NCBI GenBank assembly: GCA_928724745.1 | Contig: CAKMXJ010000023.1 | Coordinates: forward strand, 124,001 to 188,000 | Origin: Anthracocystis setariae | Taxonomy: Eukaryota > Basidiomycota > Ustilaginomycetes > Ustilaginales > Ustilaginaceae | DNA length: 64,000 nt | Direction: 5' to 3' | In this document: positions 26,035-37,134 of the stretch, piece by piece | How positions within the stretch are numbered: position 1 is the stretch's first letter | Layout: each line of letters opens with the position of its first letter | The notes under the pieces: generated by a model | Told to the model about the DNA's origin: nothing | The model's input: the letters and a program-made list of their open reading frames with translations, nothing else | The model's database searches: none | Program-made: the position numbers and the translations under genes

Positions 26035-29000
26035 CTAGTGACAATTACACCGCTTCAGCACCAGATCGCTCAACTGTGCTAACGACAGAGCCAAGTTCGG
26101 ATCGTCTTGAGCTTTCTTCCACCGCAACACACGGATGAGTTGGTTCAACCAGTGTTCCAATTGATCCACCCCCTCCGCTTTCCCTTCCGTACTCTGAAGC
26201 GCTCGAATATGGCGCATAATCGCAGCACACCTTTCCAAATGGGCGGGCGATTTGGGCAAGCCTGTGAACCTGGCAACCATCTGTCCATGTACGTGGATCT
26301 CGACCCAGATCTCGGTGAGTAGCGCTTTCACCAACTCGTCGTCGTCCTCGTGCAAGTGTTCTGGTTGGGTATCGATGAGATTGCTCAACACACGTAGAGC
26401 TTCGCACCCTGAGGCAGCCTTGCGCATAGTCGCCAACACACACTTGATCACCCTGTTAACCTCCTCCACCCTCACCATGTCGAACGCACAGAATTCGTCA
26501 TAAAACCTCCCCCAAACCCTGTCGAACAGCCCTCTCGCTGTAACCTCATCAAACGCACAGTCGACCACGATGGACGCGAATGCTGCCTCGACCACATCGG
26601 CGATCGCCTTGGGCACCACGATCCGTTCCGGCAGCTGAGCCCAGTACTGCCCGCCGGATGGGATGGCGTCGAGTGCCGAGGCGTACGTATCGATGGTCTC
26701 TCCCAACACGCTGCTGTTGGACGCGATATACTTGTGCAACCCGAGCTTCACCCCCAACGCGCACAGTGTGGCGTTGGATGCCAGAACACCCTTCAACGCG
26801 GTCAACTCGCCCGGCGTCAGCTGAGGGTGCATATGGAAGATACGCTCGACGATGTAAAAGTCGAGCCAAGCATCGCCCAGGAATTCCAACCGCTGGTAAC
26901 TCGGCAGGACCGAAGCGAGGAGGGAAGGGTGCGTGAATGCTTCCAGCCCCAGATGCGGGTATCGATATCGATGCGCGAACAGGGTTTGCAAATGCTCAAG
27001 CCCCGAGAGCGATACGCGTTGGTGCCAGTTTTCTTCGATCGACTGCAGCTTCAGCGACTCGAGCAGCACGTTGAAATCCGACAGCCGCTGAATCGTGACA
27101 GGCACCAAGTGGAAGACACGACAAACATGGAGCGCAACCGACGTACCATGACCCAACAGACCCGCCCCAATCAATGCCTCAACCATATCCGACAGTGTCT
27201 TCTCCTTCACCGTATCCCACTCTCCACTCTCCCTGCGCTCTTCCTCCTCCTCATCGTTGTCGTGGTCGGACTCGCCTGTCGACTGCGTGGATTCCGACCG
27301 TGTGAGAGCGCCACCCATCTTGCGCGTGATCGGCGGCACGAACCGCTTGGCTGTGAAGTTCGAACTCGCCAGCACAGCATACTGGGTCAACCGCACCCTG
27401 TTCGCCTCCTTGAGCAGTCGAACGTTGGTCAAGATCCCTTTGTTGGCCAGATGCAGCTCCGCCTCGGTGCGACCCAACTTCGTGGTAAAAGTATGACACG
27501 TCGCTACGAGCTTCAAAAACGTATCGCCCAAGAACTCGAGCCTCTCGTAATCCAACCCCGATCCAGCCGAGGGCGACGTGAGCGCCTCGAGGACCAGATC
27601 GTTATCGAGCTCACCTCGGAAGAGCGCCGAGTTGCACGCGTGCGCGAGCAGCAGTTGGTCGTACCGCGTCAGAATCGATGGCACCAGGTGGACGCTCGCG
27701 ACCACCGACAGTGGCAGAGGGTGCAATTTGTAAAAGTACGGCACCAGGAGTCGAGTTGAGGCTGAAGCTGAAGCGGTGGTTTCCTTGGGGAGTGAGTTCG
27801 GATGGAGTGGCGTGAGGAGGTTCTGCAGCTTGGCCATCTTGGTCACCTCCAGTAGAGGCATGTTGACCAGCTCCTGGGTTAAGACGTCCTTGATATCGTC
27901 CTTGGCGACATCCTTGGATGCATGGTAACTGCCGTACATCTTGAGGTGTTGCTCGAGGTACGTTGCACTCTCGGCATCGTCAGCGTTGACAACACTGTTC
28001 GGCGTCTTATCCGTTCTGAGCGCTGCGAACTTGTACACCGCATGGCGATGGAAGCCATGACCACGAACAAGGATACGATCCTTGAAATCGCTGGAATCCA
28101 CCTCAGCCAGGTTGCCCGGAAGAGAGGAATAGGCGAGGGATGAAGGGATGTCGATTTCGAGTTCTGAAGCGGATTCAACTTCGGTGCGGTCCTCAGGCAG
28201 ACGAACGGGGACGATGAGCAGGGCAGGTCCGCCCTTGGCCGAGTTGGGAATGTCACGACGACTGATCATGGTGAAGATGAGCTTGGTCAGACGTCTTGCC
28301 GCTTCGACCGTATCCTTGGACAGCGAGATTGGTGTGCTGAAGGACTTTGGTTGGATGTCCTTCATCTGGTGAGATGCGGGGTGGAGCAGCGAGAGGAGCT
28401 TTGTTTCCGGCAGAGACGCCTTGGTCAAGAGGAGTAGCGCCTGACATTGCGCATCATAGACGTGCAGGGGCAGAAGGGTCGCGTAGAACTCTTCAGCGCC
28501 TTGCGTCGATTTCTTCAGCGGATGGACGGAGCAAAACCTCGCCCACCCATCCAGCCTCTTGACGGGCACATGGACTGGCCTGCCACTCCCTCTCCAAGCC
28601 TTGTGGTGAGGATTGGCCTGCCCCGCTGCCCCTTGGTTCGCCTTCTCAACAACTTGAGCGCTGAGTTTCGGCATCAACCACTCGTCCAGCTCGCCAAGCT
28701 GCCTCAACTGCTGACACACTTTGAACGCAGCCATGCGTTTGGCCTGCTTCTTGGACGTGCAGGGGTCTGACTCGACGGCCCTGACAGCGGCGGTGCTCGG
28801 CAGTTCCAACGTACACGTATACGTTTGCGATTCACCCATCCAGGCTTCCGAAACCGCGAGTTTGTACGCCATCACAGCATCCTGGAGATACTCGGAATGC
28901 AGCGTGGCAGCATAGTGCGACACGAGACTCGGCGCATCTTCCGGGTACAGCCTCGCGCCCGTGCTGGGCTCGTGGATGCACAGCTCGGCATCTGCAGCCT

Positions 29001-31209
29001 CGTCCTGCTCGATGCGGAGCTTGTGCTGCCAGTCCTCCTGCCAGAAATCGGCGTCGTAGTTGGCATCGGCGATATCCTCGAGCCACTTGCCGCGGGTCGC
29101 CTCAGTGTTGAACGCATCCAGGATGACTCGGGCGTGCTCGAGATTGCCGCGCTCGACCATGCAGATGAAGCGGCTGTCCTTGGCACGTGCACGCCCACGA
29201 GATTGGAGGAAGGAGATATGACGGTTGAACAGGTCGAATCGTAAAACGAGGTTGGCGGCTTGGATGTCGAGACCCTCTTCGGCAATTGAGGTGGCCACAA
29301 GCAGATTGGTAGGTTTGCGACAACGGAAGCGGTTGAGCACCTGAACTTGATCGTGCCAGTCCATGCTCGGACCCCCGCCGGAAGCCGAGCCGTTGTCGTG
29401 GCCGAGGAGAAACTCTGGATGGATCCAGTCGAGATCCTTGACGCGCTTGATGAGCTCGACAAGCAGAGTGGCTGTCTGACGTCGTTCGACAAAGATGATG
29501 GCGCAGAAGTCGGCTTTGCTCGTGTCGAAGCATCGCAACGTCTCGATAAGGCGACAGAGCTTAGGCGAGGCGTTGGTGGCGTCGATGTCGAGTACATCGG
29601 GCAAGCGAGGCTGTGAGGTCATGTGCAGCAGGATCTTTCGATTAAGCTCGCGATTGGTAGAGAGATGGACCATCTGACCGAGATTGAGATTCGGCGAGGT
29701 TGAGGAGGGGCTGGTACTGTCATCGGAACTTTCGTGGGAGTCTGTAGGAGTGATGGCGAAGGACCGCATGCTGGATTCTACGATCCAGTCGTCACTCACA
29801 AGAGCTCGCTTGTCCTTGGCGGTGTTGACCCACTTGCGAGCACGAGATCGATACTCGAGCAGCGTGCTGTGCCAAAGAACATCGCAACCAATCGGACCGA
29901 GCTGCCTCATGGCATACTCGAGCTTGGGCCTCACCTCTGCTTCAAAAGCCTGAACTGCCGGTTCCAACTCAACAGCTTCCTCCTGTTTCACCTCCAAGCC
30001 GACATCCGGCTCGGCAGCGAAACGCTTGATCATATCGATACTCAGCTGCGAATAGTGGATCGTGGAATTGAAATCGTCCAACACCGTTGTATATGCATCG
30101 TACTCGATGACCATCTCGACGGGTCTCTGCTTGACCTCGTTCAGCTCTGCGAATGTCTCTTTGGAGACGGTGTGGATCCTGGCATTCATGGTGTTCTGCA
30201 GGTAGCGACTGGCTTGATCAAAGTTGCGTGTACCTGTGAAGATGGGACTTGCGGTCATGCCAAAGATCTTGGGCCTTTGGTGTTGGTTTGCGAGCTTGTA
30301 GTACTTCATGATGCGGAAGTAAGGGTGATTCTTGAGAGCGTGATGGACTTCGTCGAAGATGATGAGGTTGAGGTCATCCATCTTGATGAAGCCGTGGATG
30401 AGTGCATCGAGAAAGCACTGTGCGGTGGAAACGATGACCTGATGAGCTTGGAGCAACGCCTGCCAGTGAGGGGCGCGCCAGCTGTCGACGAACGAATTGG
30501 TTCGTTTGGATTTAAGGTCGCCCTTGAGCTCGCCGTAGAGTTTGCCGACAGCCAAGTTCGAGTTGCCTGCAATGACGGAAGACTGCTGATGGACGAGTGG
30601 AACGAGATTGACGAGGAAGAACGAGGTTTTGTGCGGAGGCGGAGGGACTGATGCTGAGCAGGGCTGCGGTTGATGTATGTGTTGAAGCAGAAGCACAGAT
30701 ATGAGCGTCTTGCCAGTGCCAGTTTCGAGACAGACAAGGACGTTGCCGGCTTGGGCGAGTTGGGCGAGTTCAAGCTGATAGGAGCGCGGAACAAAGGCGA
30801 ATTGATCGGATTTGAGTTGATCTGAAGGCTCTACAGTGGTCTGAGCAGAGATGCGGTCGATTAGCTTTTGCTTCTTGCGGCGCTTTTCCTCTTCGATTGG
30901 GACGACTTTCGTATCGATTCCTTCGGTGGTTGAGCCCTCGGAGCTGTGCGGACGATCGCGCTTGGACATGATGTCAGATTCTCGAAATGGAGCAAGATGG
31001 TGATCGTCGTCGTCGGTGACGTCCAAAGGTGGTGATGTCAAGTCGGAATTCGATGTCGAGTCGTATGGGAGCGAAGTCAAAGGGGATGAAGTAGCACCAC
31101 TCGTGTAGAAGGAGAGCCTGAGTGCGGGATGTGGAACTGCTTCTTTTGAAAGTGGGGAGGAGGCAAGACCAGATAACCCATCGCTTCCTTTGTACCCACC
31201 GCTCGACAT
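26035..31209 (-). CDS. DCL: Dicer-like ribonuclease III
   Basis: 1,724 aa in one exon. Cleaves double-stranded RNA into small interfering RNAs for RNA silencing. Domains in order: DExD/H helicase with Walker A CLETGTGKT at about 160 and box II FDEVHHAL at about 285; helicase C-terminal part with ATSIAEEGLDIQ at about 636; Dicer dimerisation fold at about 750-880; RNase IIIa with LEFLGDTFLK at about 1222 and DMVEALIGAG; RNase IIIb with LEFLGDAWLD at about 1438 and DVVEAAFA. Both RNase III sites keep their acidic residues. No PAZ domain is obvious, as in many fungal Dicers. It is divergent from CWC21 over 483 bp and lies just right of the transposon-bearing effector array. Confidence 0.95.
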   Translation of the reverse strand: MSSGGYKGSDGLSGLASSPLSKEAVPHPALRLSFYTSGATSSPLTSLPYDSTSNSDLTSPPLDVTDDDDHHLAPFRESDIMSKRDRPHSSEGSTTEGIDTKVVPIEEEKRRKKQKLIDRISAQTTVEPSDQLKSDQFAFVPRSYQLELAQLAQAGNVLVCLETGTGKTLISVLLLQHIHQPQPCSASVPPPPHKTSFFLVNLVPLVHQQSSVIAGNSNLAVGKLYGELKGDLKSKRTNSFVDSWRAPHWQALLQAHQVIVSTAQCFLDALIHGFIKMDDLNLIIFDEVHHALKNHPYFRIMKYYKLANQHQRPKIFGMTASPIFTGTRNFDQASRYLQNTMNARIHTVSKETFAELNEVKQRPVEMVIEYDAYTTVLDDFNSTIHYSQLSIDMIKRFAAEPDVGLEVKQEEAVELEPAVQAFEAEVRPKLEYAMRQLGPIGCDVLWHSTLLEYRSRARKWVNTAKDKRALVSDDWIVESSMRSFAITPTDSHESSDDSTSPSSTSPNLNLGQMVHLSTNRELNRKILLHMTSQPRLPDVLDIDATNASPKLCRLIETLRCFDTSKADFCAIIFVERRQTATLLVELIKRVKDLDWIHPEFLLGHDNGSASGGGPSMDWHDQVQVLNRFRCRKPTNLLVATSIAEEGLDIQAANLVLRFDLFNRHISFLQSRGRARAKDSRFICMVERGNLEHARVILDAFNTEATRGKWLEDIADANYDADFWQEDWQHKLRIEQDEAADAELCIHEPSTGARLYPEDAPSLVSHYAATLHSEYLQDAVMAYKLAVSEAWMGESQTYTCTLELPSTAAVRAVESDPCTSKKQAKRMAAFKVCQQLRQLGELDEWLMPKLSAQVVEKANQGAAGQANPHHKAWRGSGRPVHVPVKRLDGWARFCSVHPLKKSTQGAEEFYATLLPLHVYDAQCQALLLLTKASLPETKLLSLLHPASHQMKDIQPKSFSTPISLSKDTVEAARRLTKLIFTMISRRDIPNSAKGGPALLIVPVRLPEDRTEVESASELEIDIPSSLAYSSLPGNLAEVDSSDFKDRILVRGHGFHRHAVYKFAALRTDKTPNSVVNADDAESATYLEQHLKMYGSYHASKDVAKDDIKDVLTQELVNMPLLEVTKMAKLQNLLTPLHPNSLPKETTASASASTRLLVPYFYKLHPLPLSVVASVHLVPSILTRYDQLLLAHACNSALFRGELDNDLVLEALTSPSAGSGLDYERLEFLGDTFLKLVATCHTFTTKLGRTEAELHLANKGILTNVRLLKEANRVRLTQYAVLASSNFTAKRFVPPITRKMGGALTRSESTQSTGESDHDNDEEEEERRESGEWDTVKEKTLSDMVEALIGAGLLGHGTSVALHVCRVFHLVPVTIQRLSDFNVLLESLKLQSIEENWHQRVSLSGLEHLQTLFAHRYRYPHLGLEAFTHPSLLASVLPSYQRLEFLGDAWLDFYIVERIFHMHPQLTPGELTALKGVLASNATLCALGVKLGLHKYIASNSSVLGETIDTYASALDAIPSGGQYWAQLPERIVVPKAIADVVEAAFASIVVDCAFDEVTARGLFDRVWGRFYDEFCAFDMVRVEEVNRVIKCVLATMRKAASGCEALRVLSNLIDTQPEHLHEDDDELVKALLTEIWVEIHVHGQMVARFTGLPKSPAHLERCAAIMRHIRALQSTEGKAEGVDQLEHWLNQLIRVLRWKKAQDDPNLALSLAQLSDLVLKRCNCH

Positions 31210-31692
31210 TGCGAGCTGAGCTTATGAATGATCAAGATTAGCCTGCTGACATGCGAAGGGAGACGATGAGAGCGTCTGCATCGTTCAAACGTGCGCTAAC
31301 TCACCATTCGGTGGGCTGAAGCCTAATTGGGAGATGAAGGCCTTGGCGACGGCCCAGAATCATGCTTCGATCCGGTTGCGCGCATATTGAAGATGAAGAT
31401 TTGACCGATACAGTAGTGGGATAGAGGACATGCATACATGCAAGGAAGAAGCATGGAAAGGAGGAGGAGGACAAAGAGTGCCAAAATGACATTTCAGGGT
31501 CCAAATCCAAACTTAAATCAAATCGGCCGAAAGCCATTTCCCGAAATCCGGCAAAAAGCCATTGCTTTGGGGAAAAAAAAAAATCTCGCAACTCAGCCGT
31601 CCATTTCACTTCGTCCCTCCTTTCCACCATCATCCCACTCACACTCACGCAGTCTTCATCCAAGTCACATCCTGCGAGGAGTACGGTGAGCC
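31210..31692. promoter_or_regulatory. Divergent promoter region Dicer / CWC21
   Basis: 483 bp between two divergent ATGs. No TATA or repeated element stands out; there is a short A-run at 31573-31583. No gene seen. Confidence 0.45.
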
Positions 31693-32709
31693 ATGTATAA
31701 CGGGATTGGGCTCAAGACAGCTCGTGGTTCGGGCACGAACGGGTATGTTCAACGCAATCTGTCCAACATCAAGCCACGCGACAATGTGTTTAACAAGAAC
31801 AAGGACAAGGCAGGCGCATCGTCGTTTGGGTCGGAAGTACGACATGTGCAACCGGATGCGGCTATCCTGGAGCATGAGAGGAAACGGAGGTTGGAGTTGA
31901 AATGTATGGAGTTGCGTGTTCAACTCGAAGACGACGATGTGGATGATGACGAGATCGAAGTTCAAGTGTCGGCACTTCGTGAAAGGCTTCTCGAACAGCA
32001 GAAGCAACAGCAAGTCGAATCAACATCCGCATCCAGCTCCAGCTCGCACTCAAAGCAAGATAGGGGGGTGGCGGAAAAGAGGAATACGCATCAGATGCTT
32101 GAAGCCAAGCAGTATGAAGATCGACGGTTCGCATCGGCGCTTGGCGTGGAGAGCGGGTATAGGGAAGGAGATGCATTCGACCGCGATCTGCAGGATAGGA
32201 AGAAACAGGAACGTATTGAAGAAAGGAGGAAGGCTGATGAGCAGAGGAGGAAGCAAATGCAGGTGGAAGGGGTGCGACGTCGAGACGATGGTTGGAAGAG
32301 TAGACGTTCAGCTTCTCCTCTTTCTCCTCCTCGTCGTACATCCAAGTATTCGGACAACCACAGATCGCCATCGCCATTGCCGAGAGGGAGGAAGCGAAGA
32401 AGGTACTCGGATGATGATTCGGCGTACGATAGCGGCGACGAGAGTTACTCGTCACGCTCCAACAGTGCCAGATCGAGCGAGAGACCGAAACCAAGTGCGC
32501 GTGGCAGGCGCTCAAAATCGCACTCGCACTCGCGCTCGCGCTCTAGATCTTACTCCCCACACTCACGCTCAGTCTCAAGATCAAGATCAAGATCAGCTTC
32601 TCCCGCACCTCGTCCTCGCACGACAAACAGAGCAAGCTCCTCCCCATCCCCATCCCCACTCAAACCACCACCACCTGGTCCTCCACCTTCGCGTCCACCG
32701 GGCCTGTAA
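31693..32709 (+). CDS. CWC21: CWC21/SRRM2-type splicing factor
   Basis: 338 aa. Spliceosome component that binds Prp8 and Snu114 near the catalytic centre. The extreme N-terminus MYNGIGLKTARGSGTNGYVQ is the diagnostic family start, which fixes the start codon. A cwf21 helical region follows at about 57-105 (ILEHERKRRLELKC to EVQVSALRERLLEQ). The rest is charged (about 125-200) and then an arginine/serine-rich tail (about 200-320) ending in prolines, closer in style to metazoan SRm300/SRRM2 than to the short yeast protein. It is intronless. A (CA)n repeat follows the stop. Confidence 0.9.
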   Translation: MYNGIGLKTARGSGTNGYVQRNLSNIKPRDNVFNKNKDKAGASSFGSEVRHVQPDAAILEHERKRRLELKCMELRVQLEDDDVDDDEIEVQVSALRERLLEQQKQQQVESTSASSSSSHSKQDRGVAEKRNTHQMLEAKQYEDRRFASALGVESGYREGDAFDRDLQDRKKQERIEERRKADEQRRKQMQVEGVRRRDDGWKSRRSASPLSPPRRTSKYSDNHRSPSPLPRGRKRRRYSDDDSAYDSGDESYSSRSNSARSSERPKPSARGRRSKSHSHSRSRSRSYSPHSRSVSRSRSRSASPAPRPRTTNRASSSPSPSPLKPPPPGPPPSRPPGL

Positions 32710-32720
32710 AACCTTGACCA

Positions 32721-32724
<4 letters not shown>

Positions 32725-32754
<30 letters not shown>
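32725..32754 (+). repeat. (CA)n microsatellite
   Basis: About 15 CA units just after the CWC21 stop, in its 3' flank. Confidence 0.9.
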
Positions 32755-32755
<1 letters not shown>

Positions 32756-32824
32756 CTATTCATCTTGCCGTCGACACATCGTTCAAACATTTCCCTTTTT
32801 TTTTTTGATTCCCTCAGTGCCGTA

Positions 32825-32833
32825 CTACTGATA

Positions 32834-32875
<42 letters not shown>

Positions 32876-35164
32876 TTGTTGTTGTTGTTGGTGGTGTTGG
32901 TATTGTTGATATAAAAGTGAAGACGCCAACTGCTGCTGGCCCTGCTGTTGCTGTTGGTGTTGGTGTTGCTGAGGATGAGCGGCAAACGATGGCTGCGCAT
33001 ACGCTTGCTGAACATACACGTTCTGTTGCTGTTGCTGTTGATGTGGGTGGTAGTGGGTTGGGGTTGTTGCGTAGTAGCTTTGCGTAGGTTGCTGCTGCTG
33101 CTGCTGTGGTGGTGGTTGTTGGCCGGGAATCGGCGGCAAGGGGGAGGGCGCTCGCACTGGATTGGTTGGCGAGTACAAATAACCGCCGCTCGCGCTGGTG
33201 ACCGCGACTGTCGTAGGTGCACTCTGCCACGTACTTTGTGTGTACGCATGCGAATGTGTCGGAGCTGCAGCAAGTGGTGGTGGTGGTGGTGGCGGCGTCG
33301 CCTGCTGGTACATGTGAGCCGGATAGCCATGCTGCACGGAAGCCGACGAAGACGAAGACGAAGAGGCTGAGCCGTGAGTGGATGGCAACGGTCGTGGCAC
33401 GTGCTGCGTCTGCGTCGGTGTCTGCGTCTGCTGAGCATAGGGCGATGGAATGGGCGTGTAGCTAGACGGAATCATGGTGGGCACATTCGGAGACGAAGAC
33501 CGTGGCGGAACCACGGGTGGTTGCGCCAAATGCGTCGCTGCATGTGATACTAGCTGCTGCTGCTGCTGTTGCTGTTGCTGATGCTGATGTTGCTGCTGCT
33601 GATGCTGATGCTGATGATAGTATGCCTGCGCATTGACGACTGAAGGAGTGGGATCGACATGAGCTGGACTGGTGCTGTAGTGCGAGAGAGCCGATGAGGG
33701 TCGAGCCGCTGGCGATACAGGTCGCTGCATGTGGTGCGGAGAAGCATCCGGGGGAGTGTAGAGGGAGGCGAGATGCGCGGGAGCCTGGTAAATGTGCGAC
33801 TGAGGCAGACGCTGGTCCGTGTGTTGGGAGGGGGTCGGAGGTGGCAGCGGCCTATCCATGGTGATGGTGGAAGGAGAGATGGTGTGGCCAAAGCCCATCT
33901 GCGACATGGAGTGAGTTAAAGCGTCGGCACCATAGTCTGGCTGAGGCATCTGGGTGTAGAGGGTTGGGTTGTGCGAAGTGGATTGGGAGCGAGGCATGCT
34001 GTATGGTTGAGGAGGTGGCGGCTGCTGATACTGATGCTGATGCGGATGCGGATGCGGATGCTGATGCTGGACAATGGTAGCTGGCTTGATGGTAGCGTAC
34101 ATGTCGTCGGCAGCAGCTTCGGAAGCTTGGCTAGCTGTGAGGTAATGGTTACTCTGTGAGGGGGTGAGAGAGTAGTAGGAAGCGGAAGAAGTGACGGAAT
34201 GACCAAATTCGGATGGCATAGGTGCGGTGAAGCTGTGCCTTCTAGAAGCGCCAGCGGAATGGGGCGAAGTGAGTGAGTGATAGGTGGAGGACGAAGAGGG
34301 TGGCGGGACAGGGCTGGTGGAGCGCGAAAGGGTGGCGGGGGCGTAGGCAGGAGTGTAGGTCTCGATGTTGGCGAGCGAGGAGCTGGGACGAAGAGTGGAG
34401 CTGCCAAGGTCGTACATGGTTTGGGATGAAGATATGGAAAGTGGCCTTTGAAGTGTGGCGGCTAGGTTGGAAGTGGAAAGACTGCTAGACATGCGATTAT
34501 GTGCAATCGTTGCGCCGCCAGGTCGCATGGAAGCAGGGATGGGAGGATGATCGCCGTTGCCCTTGGGTGGTCTGGAAGGGGCATCGGAAGCGGATGATTT
34601 TGAATCGGGAGCTTGATCGATCCTTTGGAAAGTGCCGGCACCTCCGTAGGTATCGGAGGGCGAAAGGACAGGGTTGACTGGCGGTTTGCGCTTCTTGGGA
34701 GGAGCGGCGGACGAGTAAAAGGTGAGCTCGAGAAAGACTTCGCCAGCATAGCGATCTTTTGCTTTGATGGTAACCCATTCATCAAACTCGCCGGTCTTGA
34801 GCGTGTCGGCCAGGTCAACGAGACCTTCGCCGATGAATTCGGGCTCCTTGTTATCGTCAGCGTAGCACTGGACCTTGAGCGTTTTTTTGCCGCCTTTGGG
34901 CTTGGAAGAAGAAGAAGAAGAAGAGGTGGAGGCGGTGGTGATGGCGTCTTCCATATCCTCGTAGATTTCGAAATGAAGCTGCTCGTCCCAGGTAGGATGC
35001 TGACCACCTCGCTTGTCGGGTTTGGTCTTTTGTTGGTCGGTGCCCATGCTAAGTACGGCGTAGGGATCCTGTTTGCCGATGGATTTCTTGTTAGGCAGAT
35101 TGCGCGCTTTTAGGACGACGCAGACGAGTGTGCCCTTGTGGATGGGCTCAGCAGAGAGAGGCAT
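32825..35164 (-). CDS. C2-domain protein with polyQ tail, Fic1/Inn1-like
   Basis: 779 aa. An N-terminal C2 domain spans about 8-135 (GTLVCVVLKARNLPNKKSIGK, DPYAVLSMG, HPTWDEQLHFEIYED). The arrangement, a single N-terminal C2 followed by a long disordered Pro/Ser/Gln-rich tail with many PxxP motifs, is that of fungal ingression proteins (S. pombe Fic1, S. cerevisiae Inn1), which act at the contractile ring and septum. The tail is rich in Gln, His and Tyr and ends in a run of about 18 Gln encoded by CAG and CAA. I infer a cytokinesis role; the C2 call is firm and the orthology moderate. The poly-Gln tract is likely variable in length between strains. Confidence 0.75.
32832..32893 (+). repeat. 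CTG/TTG trinucleotide repeat (polyQ codons of the minus gene)
   Basis: About 13 CTG units followed by TTG units, coding for Gln on the minus strand at the C-terminus of the C2 protein. Confidence 0.9.
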
Positions 35165-36060
35165 GATGGACCAATGGTGATACGTGAATGATCACGCGGT
35201 CGACCGAATTGTCTGGGATTGGTGGGAGAAGAGAGAGAGAGGAGAGGGAGAGGAGGAAGAGGGAGAGGGAGAGGGAGAGCCAAGCAAGGTCAGCACGGCA
35301 TGTGGATAGCGGATGTCGGATGGCGGATGGGTGGTTTGCTCGATAATAGCGGTGTATGATGAATGAGCGAAGATGGTGGAGTAAGGATGGTGGTGGTGAT
35401 TTATCGCAAGTCGGAAGCGGGCAGTCGCCATAGCATTATTGTGATTCTGTTGTGTCTTTTGGTGCCCGACACTGCCAGAGTAGTAAGGGTACTGTAAAGT
35501 GTTGGTTCTTTCCCATTTGCACAGCCTGCAGCCAATGTACAGCACTGTATGAGAGGCACGTTGATTCTGCGCTTCTACACAATCTCACATGTCACACTGA
35601 CTGCTACCGATTTGTTGCAGAAAAAGAGAGATCAAACAGGAGGAAATAAAAAAAAAAACAAATGACAGGGGACAAGAAGGTGTTGTTTTGGATTTTCAAA
35701 TTCGAGCAGCACCGCAACACAACCCACGCTTTGGCCATCATTACATTTTATTATTTTATTCGCCATTTCTTGAACACGCGCACAGTCACAGTCACAGTCA
35801 CAGTCACAGTCACAGGACAGTAGACCCTAACCAACCCAACCACAACCACCAACACTTTTTCCAAATCTAGACGATTCGATCCCGATCTACCAACTCGACT
35901 TTCACAGTTCAGTGTCATCCATGCAATCCTCATTTTATTCATAGATTCATTCATACCGTACAAGATTCATCAAAGCTAGATCGTGTATAGAGAGAGAGAG
36001 AGAGAAAGATAACAATTGTATAATAGTACAGTACATGATAGGAGCACTCTAGCTTGGAGA
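35165..36060. other. Intergenic with GA-rich and CACAGT repeats
   Basis: 896 bp. It holds a GAGAGG-rich tract at about 35228-35280 upstream of the C2 gene, a hexanucleotide (CACAGT)n at about 35778-35816, and a GTACAGTACA patch at about 36025-36035. No gene supported. Confidence 0.5.
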
Positions 36061-37134
36061 TCACGATGATGCACCTTGGCCGTGCGAACAAGAAACGTTG
36101 GCAGCACTTCCACAGCTCTGTTCGATCTCGTGTTCTTCTCGCTCGAGCCTTTTCATCGTAGCCATCAGAATGCGCTGACGACGCTCTTCCACATCCGATG
36201 CATCCCTTGCACTCGTCGTCGAATCCCCACCGCCCAGTCGTTGACCGCCGCCTGCCACTCCTCCGCCTGCCGAACCAAGCGCTGCATCCGAGGGCTCATA
36301 CACTTCTCCTTCGATGAGCGTATGCGTATTGTCCCTCTTGCTTCGCTCAAATGCTTCGATCTGAGCATTCAACTCGCTGTTCAGGATCTTAAACTCGGGC
36401 GGGTGATCTGCCACCTTGTTGTGTGCCAGCTCGTGCACCAGAACCCGGCGTGTCGTCTTGTAATCTCGAAACCCTTGCGCATCATCGGTACGAATGCGCA
36501 GTAGGATGCGCTCGCCTGCGTTCTCGTTCAGTCCAAGCAGACCCGGATGCTCCCAAGGTAGAAGCTCGGTCAGTGCACCGATGCGCAAGTGATGCAGCTC
36601 GCAAATGTGCAAGATCCCCGCATCTCGACTTAGCCGCATAAGATAGTCGACCACTTTGGCGTGAAGTGCAGAGCTTGGTGGAGTGGTCGGATGTGCGTAG
36701 ATTGATCCGAAAGGTGAAAGCGTGGATCCCGGTTGAGTTGTGTTGCGAGGTTTGGTGCCCTTGAGCATGCTCGGGTGATACTGACGCGGGGCGTTGCGCT
36801 TGTGCATCTCGGCTTCACTCTGGTGGAGCTGCTCGAGTTCGTGCGATGATGGTCCTAGCACCGTGATCTTGGTCTCGCATCTTGCAGCGATTCCCACTTC
36901 GCTGAGACTGCGTTGGTCGTTTCGCCCGTTTGCATGTTGCGGGTTGTTAAGATCGACAATGCCTGAACTTCTTGGAACGAGCAGCTTCTGCTTATCAGCT
37001 GGAACATAGGTCAGCTCTTGGATGGCTTGACGCAGTTCGGATACCGTGTTGGAAGCGGTGAGCGATTCGATGTGATACTCTTGCTTGCGATGCACAATTG
37101 TGACTTTGATGACAACATCCATCTTTGCTATCAT
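36061..37134 (-). CDS. WLM-domain metalloprotease with ubiquitin-like domain
   Basis: 357 aa. N-terminal ubiquitin-like domain at about 5-95 (VVIKVTIVHRKQEYHIESL, QKLLVP), then a WLM (Wss1p-like) zinc protease domain at about 155-280. The zinc site is visible: HELAH at 234-238 plus H244 (HExxHx5H) with a following PPEF. Relatives are the ubiquitin/WLM proteins of S. pombe and plants, and Wss1, which removes DNA-protein crosslinks and SUMO conjugates. The C-terminus is Gly-rich then a charged helix. I cannot see a clear SUMO-interacting motif. The start could also be Met5 at 37122, which removes only four residues. Confidence 0.85.
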   Translation of the reverse strand: MIAKMDVVIKVTIVHRKQEYHIESLTASNTVSELRQAIQELTYVPADKQKLLVPRSSGIVDLNNPQHANGRNDQRSLSEVGIAARCETKITVLGPSSHELEQLHQSEAEMHKRNAPRQYHPSMLKGTKPRNTTQPGSTLSPFGSIYAHPTTPPSSALHAKVVDYLMRLSRDAGILHICELHHLRIGALTELLPWEHPGLLGLNENAGERILLRIRTDDAQGFRDYKTTRRVLVHELAHNKVADHPPEFKILNSELNAQIEAFERSKRDNTHTLIEGEVYEPSDAALGSAGGGVAGGGQRLGGGDSTTSARDASDVEERRQRILMATMKRLEREEHEIEQSCGSAANVSCSHGQGASS

